A DNA stretch of 64,000 nucleotides from Caldilineaceae bacterium (GTDB lineage: Bacteria > Chloroflexota > Anaerolineae > Caldilineales > Caldilineaceae), in the NCBI GenBank assembly GCA_019637645.1, contig JAHBVH010000010.1:71511-135510 (forward strand). The letters run 5' to 3'. This document shows positions 24,391 to 32,776 of the stretch, piece by piece. A program made the translations under genes and the position numbers. The notes under the pieces were generated by a model. It searched no databases. It was not told the origin of the DNA and saw only the letters and a program-made list of their open reading frames with translations. The stretch's first letter is position 1, and every line of letters begins with the position of its first letter.

Positions 24391-24672
24391 ATGGCAAAGG
24401 TACGCCAAAAAGTACTAGTGCTCTATCTGGGCAACTCTGCCTTGGACAGTATGGTCAAAGGGTGGACGTTGTATGATGGCACCGGTCAGGAGCATTACAC
24501 GACGGGTGATAGTGACACCCCGCCCTACCGCACAGGGCTTGACGCACTGCGTGATGGTTGGCGGGTGATTCAGTTTCCGCAACTGATTCCGCCCTACCCC
24601 AACACAGAATATACCACCTCGTTTCAAATGTATGAGTTTATCTTTGAAAAATTGGAGGAAATCAATGGTTGA
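24391..24672 (+). CDS. small conserved protein co-expressed with PhyH dioxygenase
   Basis: A 93-residue protein of unrecognised family. ATG 24391 follows AGGAGCAAGAGGA; in-frame codons further upstream lie within the promoter, so they are rejected. It has short strands at KVRQKVLVLYL and a C-terminal LRDGWRVIQFPQ ... YEFIFEKL. The latter resembles the GWEL-strand-helix pattern of small DUF4177-type proteins. The stop lies 8 bp inside the next gene, so the two are translationally coupled. Coupling to an oxygenase suggests an accessory or substrate-sensing role. No metal or cysteine motif is seen. Confidence 0.6.
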   Translation: MAKVRQKVLVLYLGNSALDSMVKGWTLYDGTGQEHYTTGDSDTPPYRTGLDALRDGWRVIQFPQLIPPYPNTEYTTSFQMYEFIFEKLEEING

Positions 24673-25528
24673 CAAGCAGTATCTGTTAAATTCTAAGCAG
24701 ATGGCCAGCTTTGTGGCGCGTGGTTTTTTGCGCTTTGATGAAATGGTGCCAGCGTCGGTCAATGAAGCCGTAATGGCCGAGATCGACGCGGGTACGATCA
24801 AGGCGGCACCCGCGGGCACCCCCTTCTCACAATGCTACCCGGAGCCGTCGGCCATTGGCCGCATGTTGCGCATGCCTGAAGTGCAGGGGATTATTCAAAG
24901 CTTGGTCGGGCCGGACCCGCTCTTTGATCATCACGCCGTCCATGTCCGCCAGGCCAATGAAGGCCAAGCCCAAGGGATGCATGGCGATTCGATCATCGAT
25001 ACCCGCATGCATTTTGATCTCCAACTGATGTACTTCCCCCACGATGTCCCGCTGGAAATGGGAGGCACGTTGATTGTGCCGGGCAGCCAATATCGCCGCA
25101 TCAATGAAATGGATATTGCCCGCTACCAGAACTTCTTGGGCCAAGTACCCATGGTTTGCAAGGCCGGCACCCTGCTTGCTCTCCACCATGGCATTTGGCA
25201 CTGTGGTCGCCAAAACAAGACCAATCAGAAGCGCTACATGTACAAGATCCGCCTGAACCCCCGCGTGCGTCAATTGCGCCTGTGGAACACCGACGATCTA
25301 CCGGCCAATGTGCACAAGCCAATCTTTACGCGCGAAACGAACGCTGTCGAAGATGTGCAGACCATTCTTGGCAAACTCGAACCGTGGTTCGAAGATGCCG
25401 GTGGCCGTTTGGAAATCGTCAATCGCGTCAAGATGTGGCGCTTCCTTACGGGTGACAACAACTTTGATGTCCACTACTGGCTCACCCGCCTGGAGAATAT
25501 GCCAGAGAATTTACAACTGGCCGCCTAG
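24665..25528 (+). CDS. phytanoyl-CoA dioxygenase (PhyH) family oxygenase
   Basis: A 287-residue Fe(II)/2-oxoglutarate dioxygenase-like protein. The proximal metal triad is His and Asp in MHGDSIID, and the distal His in LALHHGIWHCG. A downstream Arg in KTNQKRYMYKIRL would bind 2-oxoglutarate. ATG 24665 follows GGAGGAA and overlaps the small gene upstream; an ATG 33 bp earlier has no site. PhyH-type enzymes hydroxylate or oxidise lipids, amino acids or natural products. The substrate here is unknown. The operator-like promoter suggests inducible expression. The gene is convergent with the EamA gene and is followed directly by MITE copy 1. Confidence 0.88.
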   Translation: MVDKQYLLNSKQMASFVARGFLRFDEMVPASVNEAVMAEIDAGTIKAAPAGTPFSQCYPEPSAIGRMLRMPEVQGIIQSLVGPDPLFDHHAVHVRQANEGQAQGMHGDSIIDTRMHFDLQLMYFPHDVPLEMGGTLIVPGSQYRRINEMDIARYQNFLGQVPMVCKAGTLLALHHGIWHCGRQNKTNQKRYMYKIRLNPRVRQLRLWNTDDLPANVHKPIFTRETNAVEDVQTILGKLEPWFEDAGGRLEIVNRVKMWRFLTGDNNFDVHYWLTRLENMPENLQLAA

Positions 25529-25535
25529 GCGAACC

Positions 25536-25666
25536 GCGCTGTCAACGGATTCATAGCGTGGCTTGAACGGAATTCTGTGAGCGAATCCGTTCCCCATCGA
25601 ACAATGGAGAACGAATTCGCCCAACGTTCATCCGTTCAATCGGCTCTCCCCATCCGTTGACAGCGC
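25536..25666. mobile_element. MITE-like element, copy 1 (131 bp)
   Basis: Perfect 15-bp terminal inverted repeats GCGCTGTCAACGGAT (25536-25550) and complement (25652-25666), plus an inner pair TTGAACGGA (25562-25570)/TCCGTTCAA (25630-25638), make almost the whole element foldable. It has no coding capacity. It lies between two convergent genes, 7 bp after PhyH and 13 bp before the EamA stop. A second, degenerate copy is at 28778-28906. Confidence 0.65.
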
Positions 25667-25678
25667 ATTCCCCGCGTG

Positions 25679-26569
25679 CTAGCGCCGCTCCTTGCAGATT
25701 GTCACCACCAAAACCCCAACCAAGACACCCACTCCACCCAGCCATTGTTGCCCCGTCGGCCATGTACCGAAGAGTAAGAAGGCCCACAAGATCGCAGCGA
25801 CCGGACTAAGCGTGCTGATCACCGAGAGCAGACTCATATTCAACCGTCGCAAGGCTTGATAGTAGAAGATGCGACTGATCGTCACATCAATGGTCGCCGT
25901 TAGCAGAATCATGCCCCAGCCTTGCCACGAAGGCCAAGAAAATACTTGTCGACCAGCCACCGACAAGACCAACATGACCGCCGTGCCAAGCACCCGATAG
26001 AAGAAAAAGTTCAAAAAGTCAATGGTGCTGCCATGCCGTTTGACAATGGCAAAGTGCAAGGAGTAACAAAAGGAACCCGCAATAATCAAGAGGGCGCCCC
26101 ATTGCAACTGGGCATCGGGTTGATAGGCGATCACCACACTCCCCACAACCGCGACCGCCGTACCCACGAGTTGGCCCATCGAAAAATGTTCACGTAGCCA
26201 AATAAGCCCAAAGGCAACCCCAAAGACGGTGGCGATCTGGCCGAGCATGGCCGCCGTGCCGACATCAATATAGGCAATCGCCACAAAAGCCAAATGGGTG
26301 CTAAAACCGATCAGGACACCAATGACTAGAAAGAAGCGCCAATGGTCACGTAGCGGAGCCCAGCGGAGCTGGCCGGTCACCCAGCCATAGATACCAACTT
26401 GAAGCGTCGCAATGCTCATGACATACATCACCGACACATCTGGGCTTACATAGGGGAGCAGCAACCGCGCAAAAATAAAGTGCAGGCTATCAAACAGAAG
26501 TAAGAGTGTCAGTTGGGTCACCTGCTTGGGGTCGAGCTGGCTGGCGTTGGACGCAAGCGCTTTTGGCAT
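25679..26569 (-). CDS. EamA-family (DMT superfamily) transporter
   Basis: A 296-residue inner-membrane protein with about ten hydrophobic segments arranged as two EamA repeats. The second repeat starts around TIDVTISRIFYYQALRRLNM, and the chain ends with the TVTICKERR-like charged tail. Signature features include GTAAMLGQIATVFGVAFG and LSTLSPVAAILWAFLLFG. These proteins export or import small metabolites such as amino acids or nucleotide-sugars. The substrate cannot be read from sequence. The next gene in the same direction (DAAO) lies 32 bp upstream, so the two probably share a transcript. This fits the export or uptake of amino acids, though only by context. Confidence 0.88.
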   Translation of the reverse strand: MPKALASNASQLDPKQVTQLTLLLLFDSLHFIFARLLLPYVSPDVSVMYVMSIATLQVGIYGWVTGQLRWAPLRDHWRFFLVIGVLIGFSTHLAFVAIAYIDVGTAAMLGQIATVFGVAFGLIWLREHFSMGQLVGTAVAVVGSVVIAYQPDAQLQWGALLIIAGSFCYSLHFAIVKRHGSTIDFLNFFFYRVLGTAVMLVLSVAGRQVFSWPSWQGWGMILLTATIDVTISRIFYYQALRRLNMSLLSVISTLSPVAAILWAFLLFGTWPTGQQWLGGVGVLVGVLVVTICKERR

Positions 26570-26601
26570 AACGGCTCATTTCATCTGCACACATGGATTG
26601 G

Positions 26602-27564
26602 TTACAGCCCCACCGCGGCGCGGGCCAATGTCACGACTTCCGCCGCACACCCCCAAGAAAGCGTATGCCCCACAGAACCATGACCATAGTTGTGGATGAC
26701 AACCTGTCCAGAAGGCAAGCTTTCTTGCTCCAGTCGCACCGCGTGGCGACCCGGTCGCAGCCCCACGTTGTGCTGCAAGATTTCCGGGCGACGCAAGGCC
26801 GGGTTAAAGACGGCACAGCGCGCCAGAATCTGCTCGGCCACCGCCATATCCACCGCCGGATTCCCATCATAAAATTGATAGGTGCCCCCTAAAAGACAAT
26901 CGTGGCCGCGCGGGATAATGTAGGTGGTCGTGTGGTCATCATTCGCATAGATGATCGCTGGCGTTAGTCCCGCTGGTTTGCGCACCGACATGACTTGACC
27001 GCGTACGGGATACATGGCATCACCCGTCAAGGCAGACGCGCCAAGTCCGCTACAATTGACCAGCAGTTGATAGGATTGGTCGATTTCTGCAAAATTTTGT
27101 ACTAACTTTGGCTGAATCGTAACGCCCATCGCCACTACCTGCCCCAACAGCCACGGCATATAAACCGGCACATCAATGCGTGGGACCGTGGCACACCAGC
27201 CCGACCAAGGCGCGGGGAAAATGCCGGGCGGCACCTCGCGCATGGCCCCCGCTGTAGCCATATAGGCCATCGCGGTTGGCACGTCCGCCAAGCTATAGAG
27301 ATCCATGAACAAGACGCCCGTCGCGGGGTTCGTGGCAAAGCGCTGAAAGGTTGCCAAACTGGTCAATGCCCAAGTTTTTGAGCGCGCCCCGTCCGCCGTT
27401 GCCGATGGCGCCCAAAAGGCCGCTGCTACATCGGAGGTGGTATGGGGTGGCAAGCGCTGGGCAAAGAGCGTCACCGCAAAGCCCGCTTCACCTAGCCGCA
27501 TGGCGCTTGTTAGGCCGATCACACCCGCACCAATGACAGCGACCGTTGGTTTTGCTTGCGCCAT
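26602..27564 (-). CDS. D-amino-acid oxidase-like FAD oxidoreductase
   Basis: A 320-residue flavoenzyme of the DAAO type: VIGAGVIGLTSAMRL is the FAD Rossmann loop. VRGQVMSVR, YIIPRGHDCLLGGT, GLRPGRHAVRLE and VIHNYGHGSVGHTLSWGCA are the substrate-arm and FAD-binding signatures specific to D-amino-acid oxidases. It oxidises D-amino acids to 2-oxo acids, NH3 and H2O2. No signal peptide is seen. GAAGGAGAAG lies before the ATG. It sits in a minus-strand block, EamA-DAAO-AIR-synthase-like, bordered by two MITE copies. The DAAO/transporter pairing suggests D-amino-acid catabolism. A hydrogen-peroxide-removing gene is not nearby. Confidence 0.9.
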   Translation of the reverse strand: MAQAKPTVAVIGAGVIGLTSAMRLGEAGFAVTLFAQRLPPHTTSDVAAAFWAPSATADGARSKTWALTSLATFQRFATNPATGVLFMDLYSLADVPTAMAYMATAGAMREVPPGIFPAPWSGWCATVPRIDVPVYMPWLLGQVVAMGVTIQPKLVQNFAEIDQSYQLLVNCSGLGASALTGDAMYPVRGQVMSVRKPAGLTPAIIYANDDHTTTYIIPRGHDCLLGGTYQFYDGNPAVDMAVAEQILARCAVFNPALRRPEILQHNVGLRPGRHAVRLEQESLPSGQVVIHNYGHGSVGHTLSWGCAAEVVTLARAAVGL

Positions 27565-27637
27565 TTTCTTCTCCTTCGCTCATGAATCTATGGTTGGACA
27601 GTGAGACAGTGGGACAGTGACGTTACGTGTTGGGTCA

Positions 27638-28678
27638 CTATGCCCAAAGTCTGGTGATTTCATCCGTGGCAAAGGTGGGGAAGGGGACGGTCTGGCCTTG
27701 ACGATAGGCCGTGCGTCCGGCGGACTTTTCGACGATATGACCGACTTGGGCCACCGGCCACCCATGCGCCTGCCAGCGCGACCGCAATGGCTCGACCTGA
27801 GCGGCTGGCGCGGTCGCCAACAAAGCGCCCGACGCAATGACGCCCAACGGATCGAGGCCAAACGCATGGCAGAGCCGCACGGCTAACGCGTCCAGGGGAA
27901 TGGCATCCAGATCAACGACCAAACCGGCATCCGCTGCCACGGCTAGTTCTAGCAGCCCCGTGGCAATGCCCCCTTCGGTTGGATCGTGCATGGCCGTGAC
28001 CAAGCCTGCTTCGGCAGCCAGCAAGGCCGGCTGCAAAACGCTAATGCCTGGGCTGTACAGATAGTGGGCGGCTTCATCAAGTTCGGCCACATTCCAACCC
28101 GCGTCAAGCAAGGCTTGGCGGCGTTCCCGGGCAATAATACTCGCTCCTTCGATGGGCGCAGTTCCGACCATGAGAATGGCATCGCCCACTTGTGCCCCGC
28201 GGCCTGCCACCATTTGGGCGCGGGGCACAACCCCTAGCAGCGTGCCCGCGACCACGGGTTGCATCACCGTGGGGGTAATTTCACTATGCCCACCGGCTAC
28301 CACAATCCCCAGTTGCTGACAGGCCGCGCCAATCTGACGGAAAATGCGCTCAACGGTCGTGGCATCCGTTTGTTCCGCCGGGAGTAAGATGGTGGGCAGA
28401 TAAAAGAGGGGGCGCGCACCCGTCACCGCGAGATCGTTGGCACAGACATTGACGGCATAATAGCCAATTTCATCGGTGGCAAAGGTGATCGGATCACTCT
28501 TGGCCACGAGTAGTTGATCAGGCGCGTTGCCCCAATCAATCACCGCGGCGTCTTCGCCCAAGGCGGGGCCAAGCAACAGTTGTGGGTGGGCGGTTGGCAA
28601 GGTCGTGAGCAAGCCAGCCAACAAGGCCGGGGGCAATTTCCCAGCCGGTAAAGGCTGGCGAGCAGCTGTCTGCGTCAT
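27638..28678 (-). CDS. AIR-synthase-family (HypE/ThiL/PurM-like) protein
   Basis: A 346-residue protein with the two-domain fold of PurM, ThiL, SelD and HypE. ATP- and metal-binding motifs are GEDAAVIDWG (residue about 40), KSDPITFATDEIGYYAVN, NDLAVTGARPLFYLP and GGHSEITPT. GDAILMVGTAPIEG and DPTEGGIATGLLELA mark the C-terminal half. The start at ATG 28678 is chosen because upstream in-frame sequence has only a TTG and does not look conserved. GGGA lies upstream. The nearest family is HypE-like, but no hydrogenase genes are visible. AIR-synthase-like proteins next to DAAO are not a classical operon, so the role is uncertain. Confidence 0.78.
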   Translation of the reverse strand: MTQTAARQPLPAGKLPPALLAGLLTTLPTAHPQLLLGPALGEDAAVIDWGNAPDQLLVAKSDPITFATDEIGYYAVNVCANDLAVTGARPLFYLPTILLPAEQTDATTVERIFRQIGAACQQLGIVVAGGHSEITPTVMQPVVAGTLLGVVPRAQMVAGRGAQVGDAILMVGTAPIEGASIIARERRQALLDAGWNVAELDEAAHYLYSPGISVLQPALLAAEAGLVTAMHDPTEGGIATGLLELAVAADAGLVVDLDAIPLDALAVRLCHAFGLDPLGVIASGALLATAPAAQVEPLRSRWQAHGWPVAQVGHIVEKSAGRTAYRQGQTVPFPTFATDEITRLWA

Positions 28679-28777
28679 GCGTATGTCCCATTCAGTTGCG
28701 GGAATAGGACGCGGATAGACGCGTCCAAAATTTTTACCGGGAGACCACTTTTTATGAATCCTCAAGTTACGCAGTCG

Positions 28778-28906
28778 GTGCTATCAATGGATGCAAGATA
28801 CGGATTGAACGAATATTCCAGACAAAATCCGTTCAACCGGTAGGCAAAGGCACCGATCTCTGTCCGCGGAATCCGTTCAATCGGCTCTCACCATCCGTTG
28901 ACAGCC
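28778..28906. mobile_element. MITE-like element, copy 2 (129 bp)
   Basis: A degenerate second copy of the element at 25536: the left end GTGCTATCAATGGAT keeps 12 of 15 bases of the terminal repeat, and the right end ATCCGTTGACAGC matches perfectly. ATCCGTTCAA and CGGCTCTC are shared inside. A 16-mer (28764-28779) also found at 10149 abuts it. It lies between the AIR-synthase-like and LysM genes. The length is nearly identical to copy 1. Confidence 0.55.
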
Positions 28907-28924
28907 TCCCCTGCGTAATATCCA

Positions 28925-30634
28925 TTAGTAAATAATATGCACCGGCATACCGATGTAGGCCCGCTCAAAGAGTACCACGGCGTCTCGATCATCCAACATG
29001 GCACAGCCAAAGGTGGCTGGCTCTCCAACCAAGCGCTCCCAGATCTTCTTCCCCGTATCCCATTCAACGGGCAGGCCATGTATGCCATTTTCGTAGGCAC
29101 CTACATTGTAGATGCCGAGCCAGTAGGGCATGTCGAGGCGATAGGCATTGCTCTTGGCATTTTCGATTTTGCTCTGCACCGCAAAGCTGCCGACCCGTGT
29201 GATCCAGTCACCATAGCCCGTGCTACAGGTCCAAGCATAGGCCACGCGATCCCCTTGGAAGAGCCAGCACTGTTGGCGGCTTAGGCTCACCAAAAAGCTG
29301 GTACCCGAGGCTGGCACCGGTGGGCGGGCGTTGGGCAACGCAGGGGGGCCATAGGGAATGCGCAACTCAAGGCCCGCATAGACGGTCTCTTCGTCGGGCA
29401 ACCCATTATATTCGATCAGCGCCAACTTGGTGCTATTGAACGCATTTGCCAAGACCGAAAGCGTATCCCCCCGTTGAACGCTGTAATAGTAAAAGCCACG
29501 GCGCAACGGGCCTACCGCGACATCTTCTTGCGCCACCTGGGCCCCAGGAATGGTTAGCCGCTGCCCAACAACCACGTTATCGGGGTTGGCTAGCCAATTG
29601 GCGCTGAGTAAATCGGCAATGGTGAGGTCGAACTGCGCGGCGATGGTACCCAGGTTGTCACCGGGCTTTACGACATATTCACGTGCTTGGCGCTTCACTT
29701 GCAGATCAGCACCCGTCGCGGGCAGGATCAGCGTCTGCCCAGCGGCCAGGGTCCCAATGGTGCTTGGGTCAATTTGATTCAGTTGACGGAGCGCTTCAAA
29801 ATCCACCCCGGCGCGGAGCGCGATCCGGGCCAAAGTATCGCCAGCGCGCACGGTGTAGACGCGATTAAGCGAGGTGGTCAGGCGGCTGAAATCAACCGCC
29901 TGAGGGGCCGGTGTTGCTTCGGCTTCCAGCGCACTATCGACTTCCCCTTCAGTGCTTCCTTCCTCTGTGCTTGCCCCTTCTGTCTCTCCATCAGCAGCTA
30001 CCTCGGCTCCTTCGTCAGCAACTACGGTTGCGTCCTCAGTCGCGTCGTCGGTTGGCGTCGCGGTTGCCGAGGGCGGGGTTGCTTCCGCTGGCGTTGGTGT
30101 ATCGGCGGCGGTGGGGGACGCCGTCGTTTCCGTCGTTGGCGCTACCGTAGCCGTTGCTGTCTGCGCCGGGGGAATCGATAAGATCTGCCCTTCATAAATG
30201 GCATTGGCGTCGCGGATGCCATTGGCTTGCATCAGCCGGGTAACCGCAATGTCAAAACGCTGGGCGATCTGACTGAGGGTCTCACCGGCCTGGACGGCAT
30301 AGGTTGGCAAGGGTACAGCGGTTGGTTGGCGTTGGGCTGCCGTGGGCAAGAGGAGTTCCTGGCCGACATAGATCGCGTCGGCGTTGGTAATTTGGTTGAG
30401 CGCCATCAGCTCGGCAACATCCACCCCATAGTTTTGGGCGATGACACTCAGGCTTTCCCCCCGTTGCACAACATGGGTTTCCCCGCTCTCGGTTTGGGCA
30501 TAGAGCGGTGGCGGCCCCAAACGGCTGCTCGCGAGCAGAACCATCAGGAGACAGATCGACAACATAAAATAGTGAGCGCAGCGGGGAAAGCCCAGTGGCG
30601 TACGCCCACCGCGTGAATAGCGCAATTGATCCAT
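28925..30634 (-). CDS. secreted multi-LysM L,D-transpeptidase (YkuD-like)
   Basis: A 569-residue cell-wall enzyme. ATG 30634 follows CCGAGGAC; a TTG 21 bp upstream is rejected. A signal peptide (FMLSICLLMVLLASSRL) precedes five LysM repeats of about 44 residues that bind peptidoglycan glycan. A Thr/Ala/Glu-rich linker of about 100 residues separates LysM2 and LysM3. The C-terminal ~110 residues are YkuD: LVSLSRQQCWLFQGD, NGIHGLPVEW (His) and ATFGCAMLDDRDAV with the nucleophile Cys. The usual S/T-HGC motif is TFGC, so the His before the Cys is Phe. It probably cross-links peptidoglycan outside the membrane. It is divergent from obgE. Confidence 0.88.
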   Translation of the reverse strand: MDQLRYSRGGRTPLGFPRCAHYFMLSICLLMVLLASSRLGPPPLYAQTESGETHVVQRGESLSVIAQNYGVDVAELMALNQITNADAIYVGQELLLPTAAQRQPTAVPLPTYAVQAGETLSQIAQRFDIAVTRLMQANGIRDANAIYEGQILSIPPAQTATATVAPTTETTASPTAADTPTPAEATPPSATATPTDDATEDATVVADEGAEVAADGETEGASTEEGSTEGEVDSALEAEATPAPQAVDFSRLTTSLNRVYTVRAGDTLARIALRAGVDFEALRQLNQIDPSTIGTLAAGQTLILPATGADLQVKRQAREYVVKPGDNLGTIAAQFDLTIADLLSANWLANPDNVVVGQRLTIPGAQVAQEDVAVGPLRRGFYYYSVQRGDTLSVLANAFNSTKLALIEYNGLPDEETVYAGLELRIPYGPPALPNARPPVPASGTSFLVSLSRQQCWLFQGDRVAYAWTCSTGYGDWITRVGSFAVQSKIENAKSNAYRLDMPYWLGIYNVGAYENGIHGLPVEWDTGKKIWERLVGEPATFGCAMLDDRDAVVLFERAYIGMPVHIIY

Positions 30635-30720
30635 AGCGATGTCCTCGGGTAGCAAGACTCCATTTCGGTATGGGGAGCGTACCTTGAAGCGACAATGTTG
30701 TCAAGTGGTATGAATTGTTT

Positions 30721-30749
30721 TTGCTCTTTTGCATTTCCCTCGTTACAAT
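30721..30749 (+). promoter_or_regulatory. obgE promoter (leaderless)
   Basis: -35 TTGCTC (30721-30726), 17-bp spacer, -10 TACAAT (30744-30749), then 7 bp to the ATG at 30757. A TAAGG string lies directly against the ATG, too close to act as a ribosome site. The mRNA should start at or beside the initiation codon. Confidence 0.65.
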
Positions 30750-30756
30750 GTAAGGT

Positions 30757-32040
30757 ATGTTTTTTGATCAAGCAAAAATTTATGTAAAAGCAGGTGACGG
30801 TGGTAATGGCGTCATAGCCTTCCGCCGTGAAAAATATGTGCCGAGAGGCGGCCCTTCTGGTGGTAATGGCGGACGGGGCGGTCATATTTATTTGGTCGTC
30901 GATCCAGCGCTCAATACGCTGCATGCCTTCCAACGGAATCTCCACTATCGGGCCGAACGCGGTGGCCATGGCGGCGGGGCGAACAAAACCGGTGCCATGG
31001 GCGAGGATATCCATATTCCCGTCCCGCCGGGTACGATCGTGACCGATGCCGAGAGCGGCGAGTTCTTGGGCGATTTGACGCAGCCTGGGCAGACGCTGTT
31101 GGTGGTGCAAGGTGGCCGCGGTGGCCGCGGCAACTACGCCTTTAAGTCGGCCCAGAATAAAGCGCCGCGCATTGCCGAAAATGGCGAAACCGGTCAAGAG
31201 CGCTGGCTGGCCTTTGAGCTAAAATTGGTGGCCGATGTCGGCATCATTGGCATTCCTAACGCAGGCAAATCAACCTTACTGAGCGTGCTAAGCGCGGCGA
31301 AACCCAAAATTGCGGACTATCCCTTTACAACCGTGACACCGAATTTAGGGATGGCCGAGGTCGCTCATCGTCAACTCCTGTTGATCGATATTCCTGGGTT
31401 GATGGAAGGCGCCCACGAAGGGGTCGGGCTTGGGTTAGACTTTTTGCGGCATATCGAACGGACGCGCGTCCTCATTCATCTCCTGGGGGGAGATAGCCCC
31501 GATCCAGTAGGGGATTTTGAAGCGGTTAATCAGGAGCTGATCTTATTTAACCCTGGCTTGCGTGACAAACCCCAATTAGTGGTTTTGAATAAGTTGGATC
31601 TACCCATGGCGCAAGCGCGCTGGTCGGAGGTCGAACAGGCGATCCAGGCCCAAGGCTATCCCGTGTTGGCGATTAGTGCCGTTGCCCACCAAAATTTGGA
31701 TCAACTGCTCTTTCGGGTCCAAGCGATGCTGGATGAATTACTACCGGTCGAAGAGCCTGCAGAAGAAAGTTTGCCGGAGATCACACCCGAGACCGATGAG
31801 AAAGCCTTTGCCATTTACCGCTTGGACGATCACCTGTGGTGGGTGGAAGGGGTGGCCATTGAACGGGCCGCGCAAATGACTAAGTGGGATTACTATGAAG
31901 CGGGGCTGCGCTTCCAACGCATTTTGCGGGCCACTGGGATTGCCGAGGCTCTACGTGAGGCTGGTATTCAAGATGGTGATACCGTGCGCATTGGTGATGC
32001 CGAATTGGTTTGGGGCTACGAAAACGCCTTTGGCGAATAA
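30757..32040 (+). CDS. obgE: Obg family GTPase CgtA/ObgE
   Basis: A 427-residue GTPase that acts in 50S ribosome assembly and stress response. The N-terminal Obg domain (1-158) is glycine-rich ([20 protein letters not shown]). The G domain follows: [11 protein letters not shown] (G1), [12 protein letters not shown] (G2), [12 protein letters not shown] (G3), NKLD (G4) and ISAV (G5). Residues about 340-427 form the OCT domain ([14 protein letters not shown]). The length is typical. It heads an obgE-nadD unit, a familiar neighbour order in many bacteria. The start is supported by the promoter 7 bp upstream. Confidence 0.97.
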   Translation: MFFDQAKIYVKAGDGGNGVIAFRREKYVPRGGPSGGNGGRGGHIYLVVDPALNTLHAFQRNLHYRAERGGHGGGANKTGAMGEDIHIPVPPGTIVTDAESGEFLGDLTQPGQTLLVVQGGRGGRGNYAFKSAQNKAPRIAENGETGQERWLAFELKLVADVGIIGIPNAGKSTLLSVLSAAKPKIADYPFTTVTPNLGMAEVAHRQLLLIDIPGLMEGAHEGVGLGLDFLRHIERTRVLIHLLGGDSPDPVGDFEAVNQELILFNPGLRDKPQLVVLNKLDLPMAQARWSEVEQAIQAQGYPVLAISAVAHQNLDQLLFRVQAMLDELLPVEEPAEESLPEITPETDEKAFAIYRLDDHLWWVEGVAIERAAQMTKWDYYEAGLRFQRILRATGIAEALREAGIQDGDTVRIGDAELVWGYENAFGE

Positions 32041-32112
32041 AACCCATCCGCATCCGTTATCATCCATAGAATCACCTATAAAATCACCCATAGTGCAGGC
32101 GCAGAGGGGCTC

Positions 32113-32721
32113 GTGACAAAACCGCGCATCGGGATCTTTGGGGGCACCTTTGATCCCGTTCACATTGGTCATCTGATCCTGGCCGAAGAGGCGCGGTTTC
32201 AGTTAGCGTTGGATCGGGTCTATTTGGTGCCAGCCGGTGAGCCGCCGCATAAGCAAGATCAGCCATTAACCGCGGTTACCCATCGCCTGATCATGACGGA
32301 GCTGGCTACGAACGAGATGCCGGGCCTGTGGGTGAGCCGTGTCGATACGGATCGGCCTGGCCCCCACTACTCGAACGATACGGTGGCATTACTACGAGCA
32401 GAACTCGGCGAAGACGTTGATCTCTTCTTTCTCATGGGCATGGACAGCCTCCGTGATCTGCCCACTTGGCGACAACCACAATGGCTGATCGAACAATGTA
32501 CGCTGGTTGTCCTGACCCGCCATGACATTGCGATTGATTGGCCTCAGCTAGAAGAGGCGCTACCAGGGCTACGGGCGCGCGTCGTTCTCCTCGATATGCC
32601 CGAGCTTGAGATTGCCAGCCGTAGTCTGCGCGAACGGATCCGCCAGGGCGCGCCTATTTGTCACCAAGTGCCACGCCCCGTCGAAGTCTATATTCAAAAA
32701 CATCGGCTCTATCAGATGTAA
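32113..32721 (+). CDS. nadD: nicotinate-nucleotide adenylyltransferase NadD
   Basis: A 202-residue enzyme that joins ATP and nicotinate mononucleotide in NAD synthesis. [16 protein letters not shown] is the HxGH nucleotidyltransferase motif, [12 protein letters not shown] follows, and the C-terminal [12 protein letters not shown] corresponds to the ISSTxIR motif. The start is GTG at 32113 with AGAGGGG upstream. It lies 72 bp after obgE in the same direction. The stop faces a convergent S41 protease gene 55 bp away. It is normal in length and motif order. Confidence 0.94.
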   Translation: MTKPRIGIFGGTFDPVHIGHLILAEEARFQLALDRVYLVPAGEPPHKQDQPLTAVTHRLIMTELATNEMPGLWVSRVDTDRPGPHYSNDTVALLRAELGEDVDLFFLMGMDSLRDLPTWRQPQWLIEQCTLVVLTRHDIAIDWPQLEEALPGLRARVVLLDMPELEIASRSLRERIRQGAPICHQVPRPVEVYIQKHRLYQM

Positions 32722-32776
32722 GATCAGCTATCCGTGATCGCCCGAATGTCTTCTCAGCTCTTCGGCTCTCTAGTTT

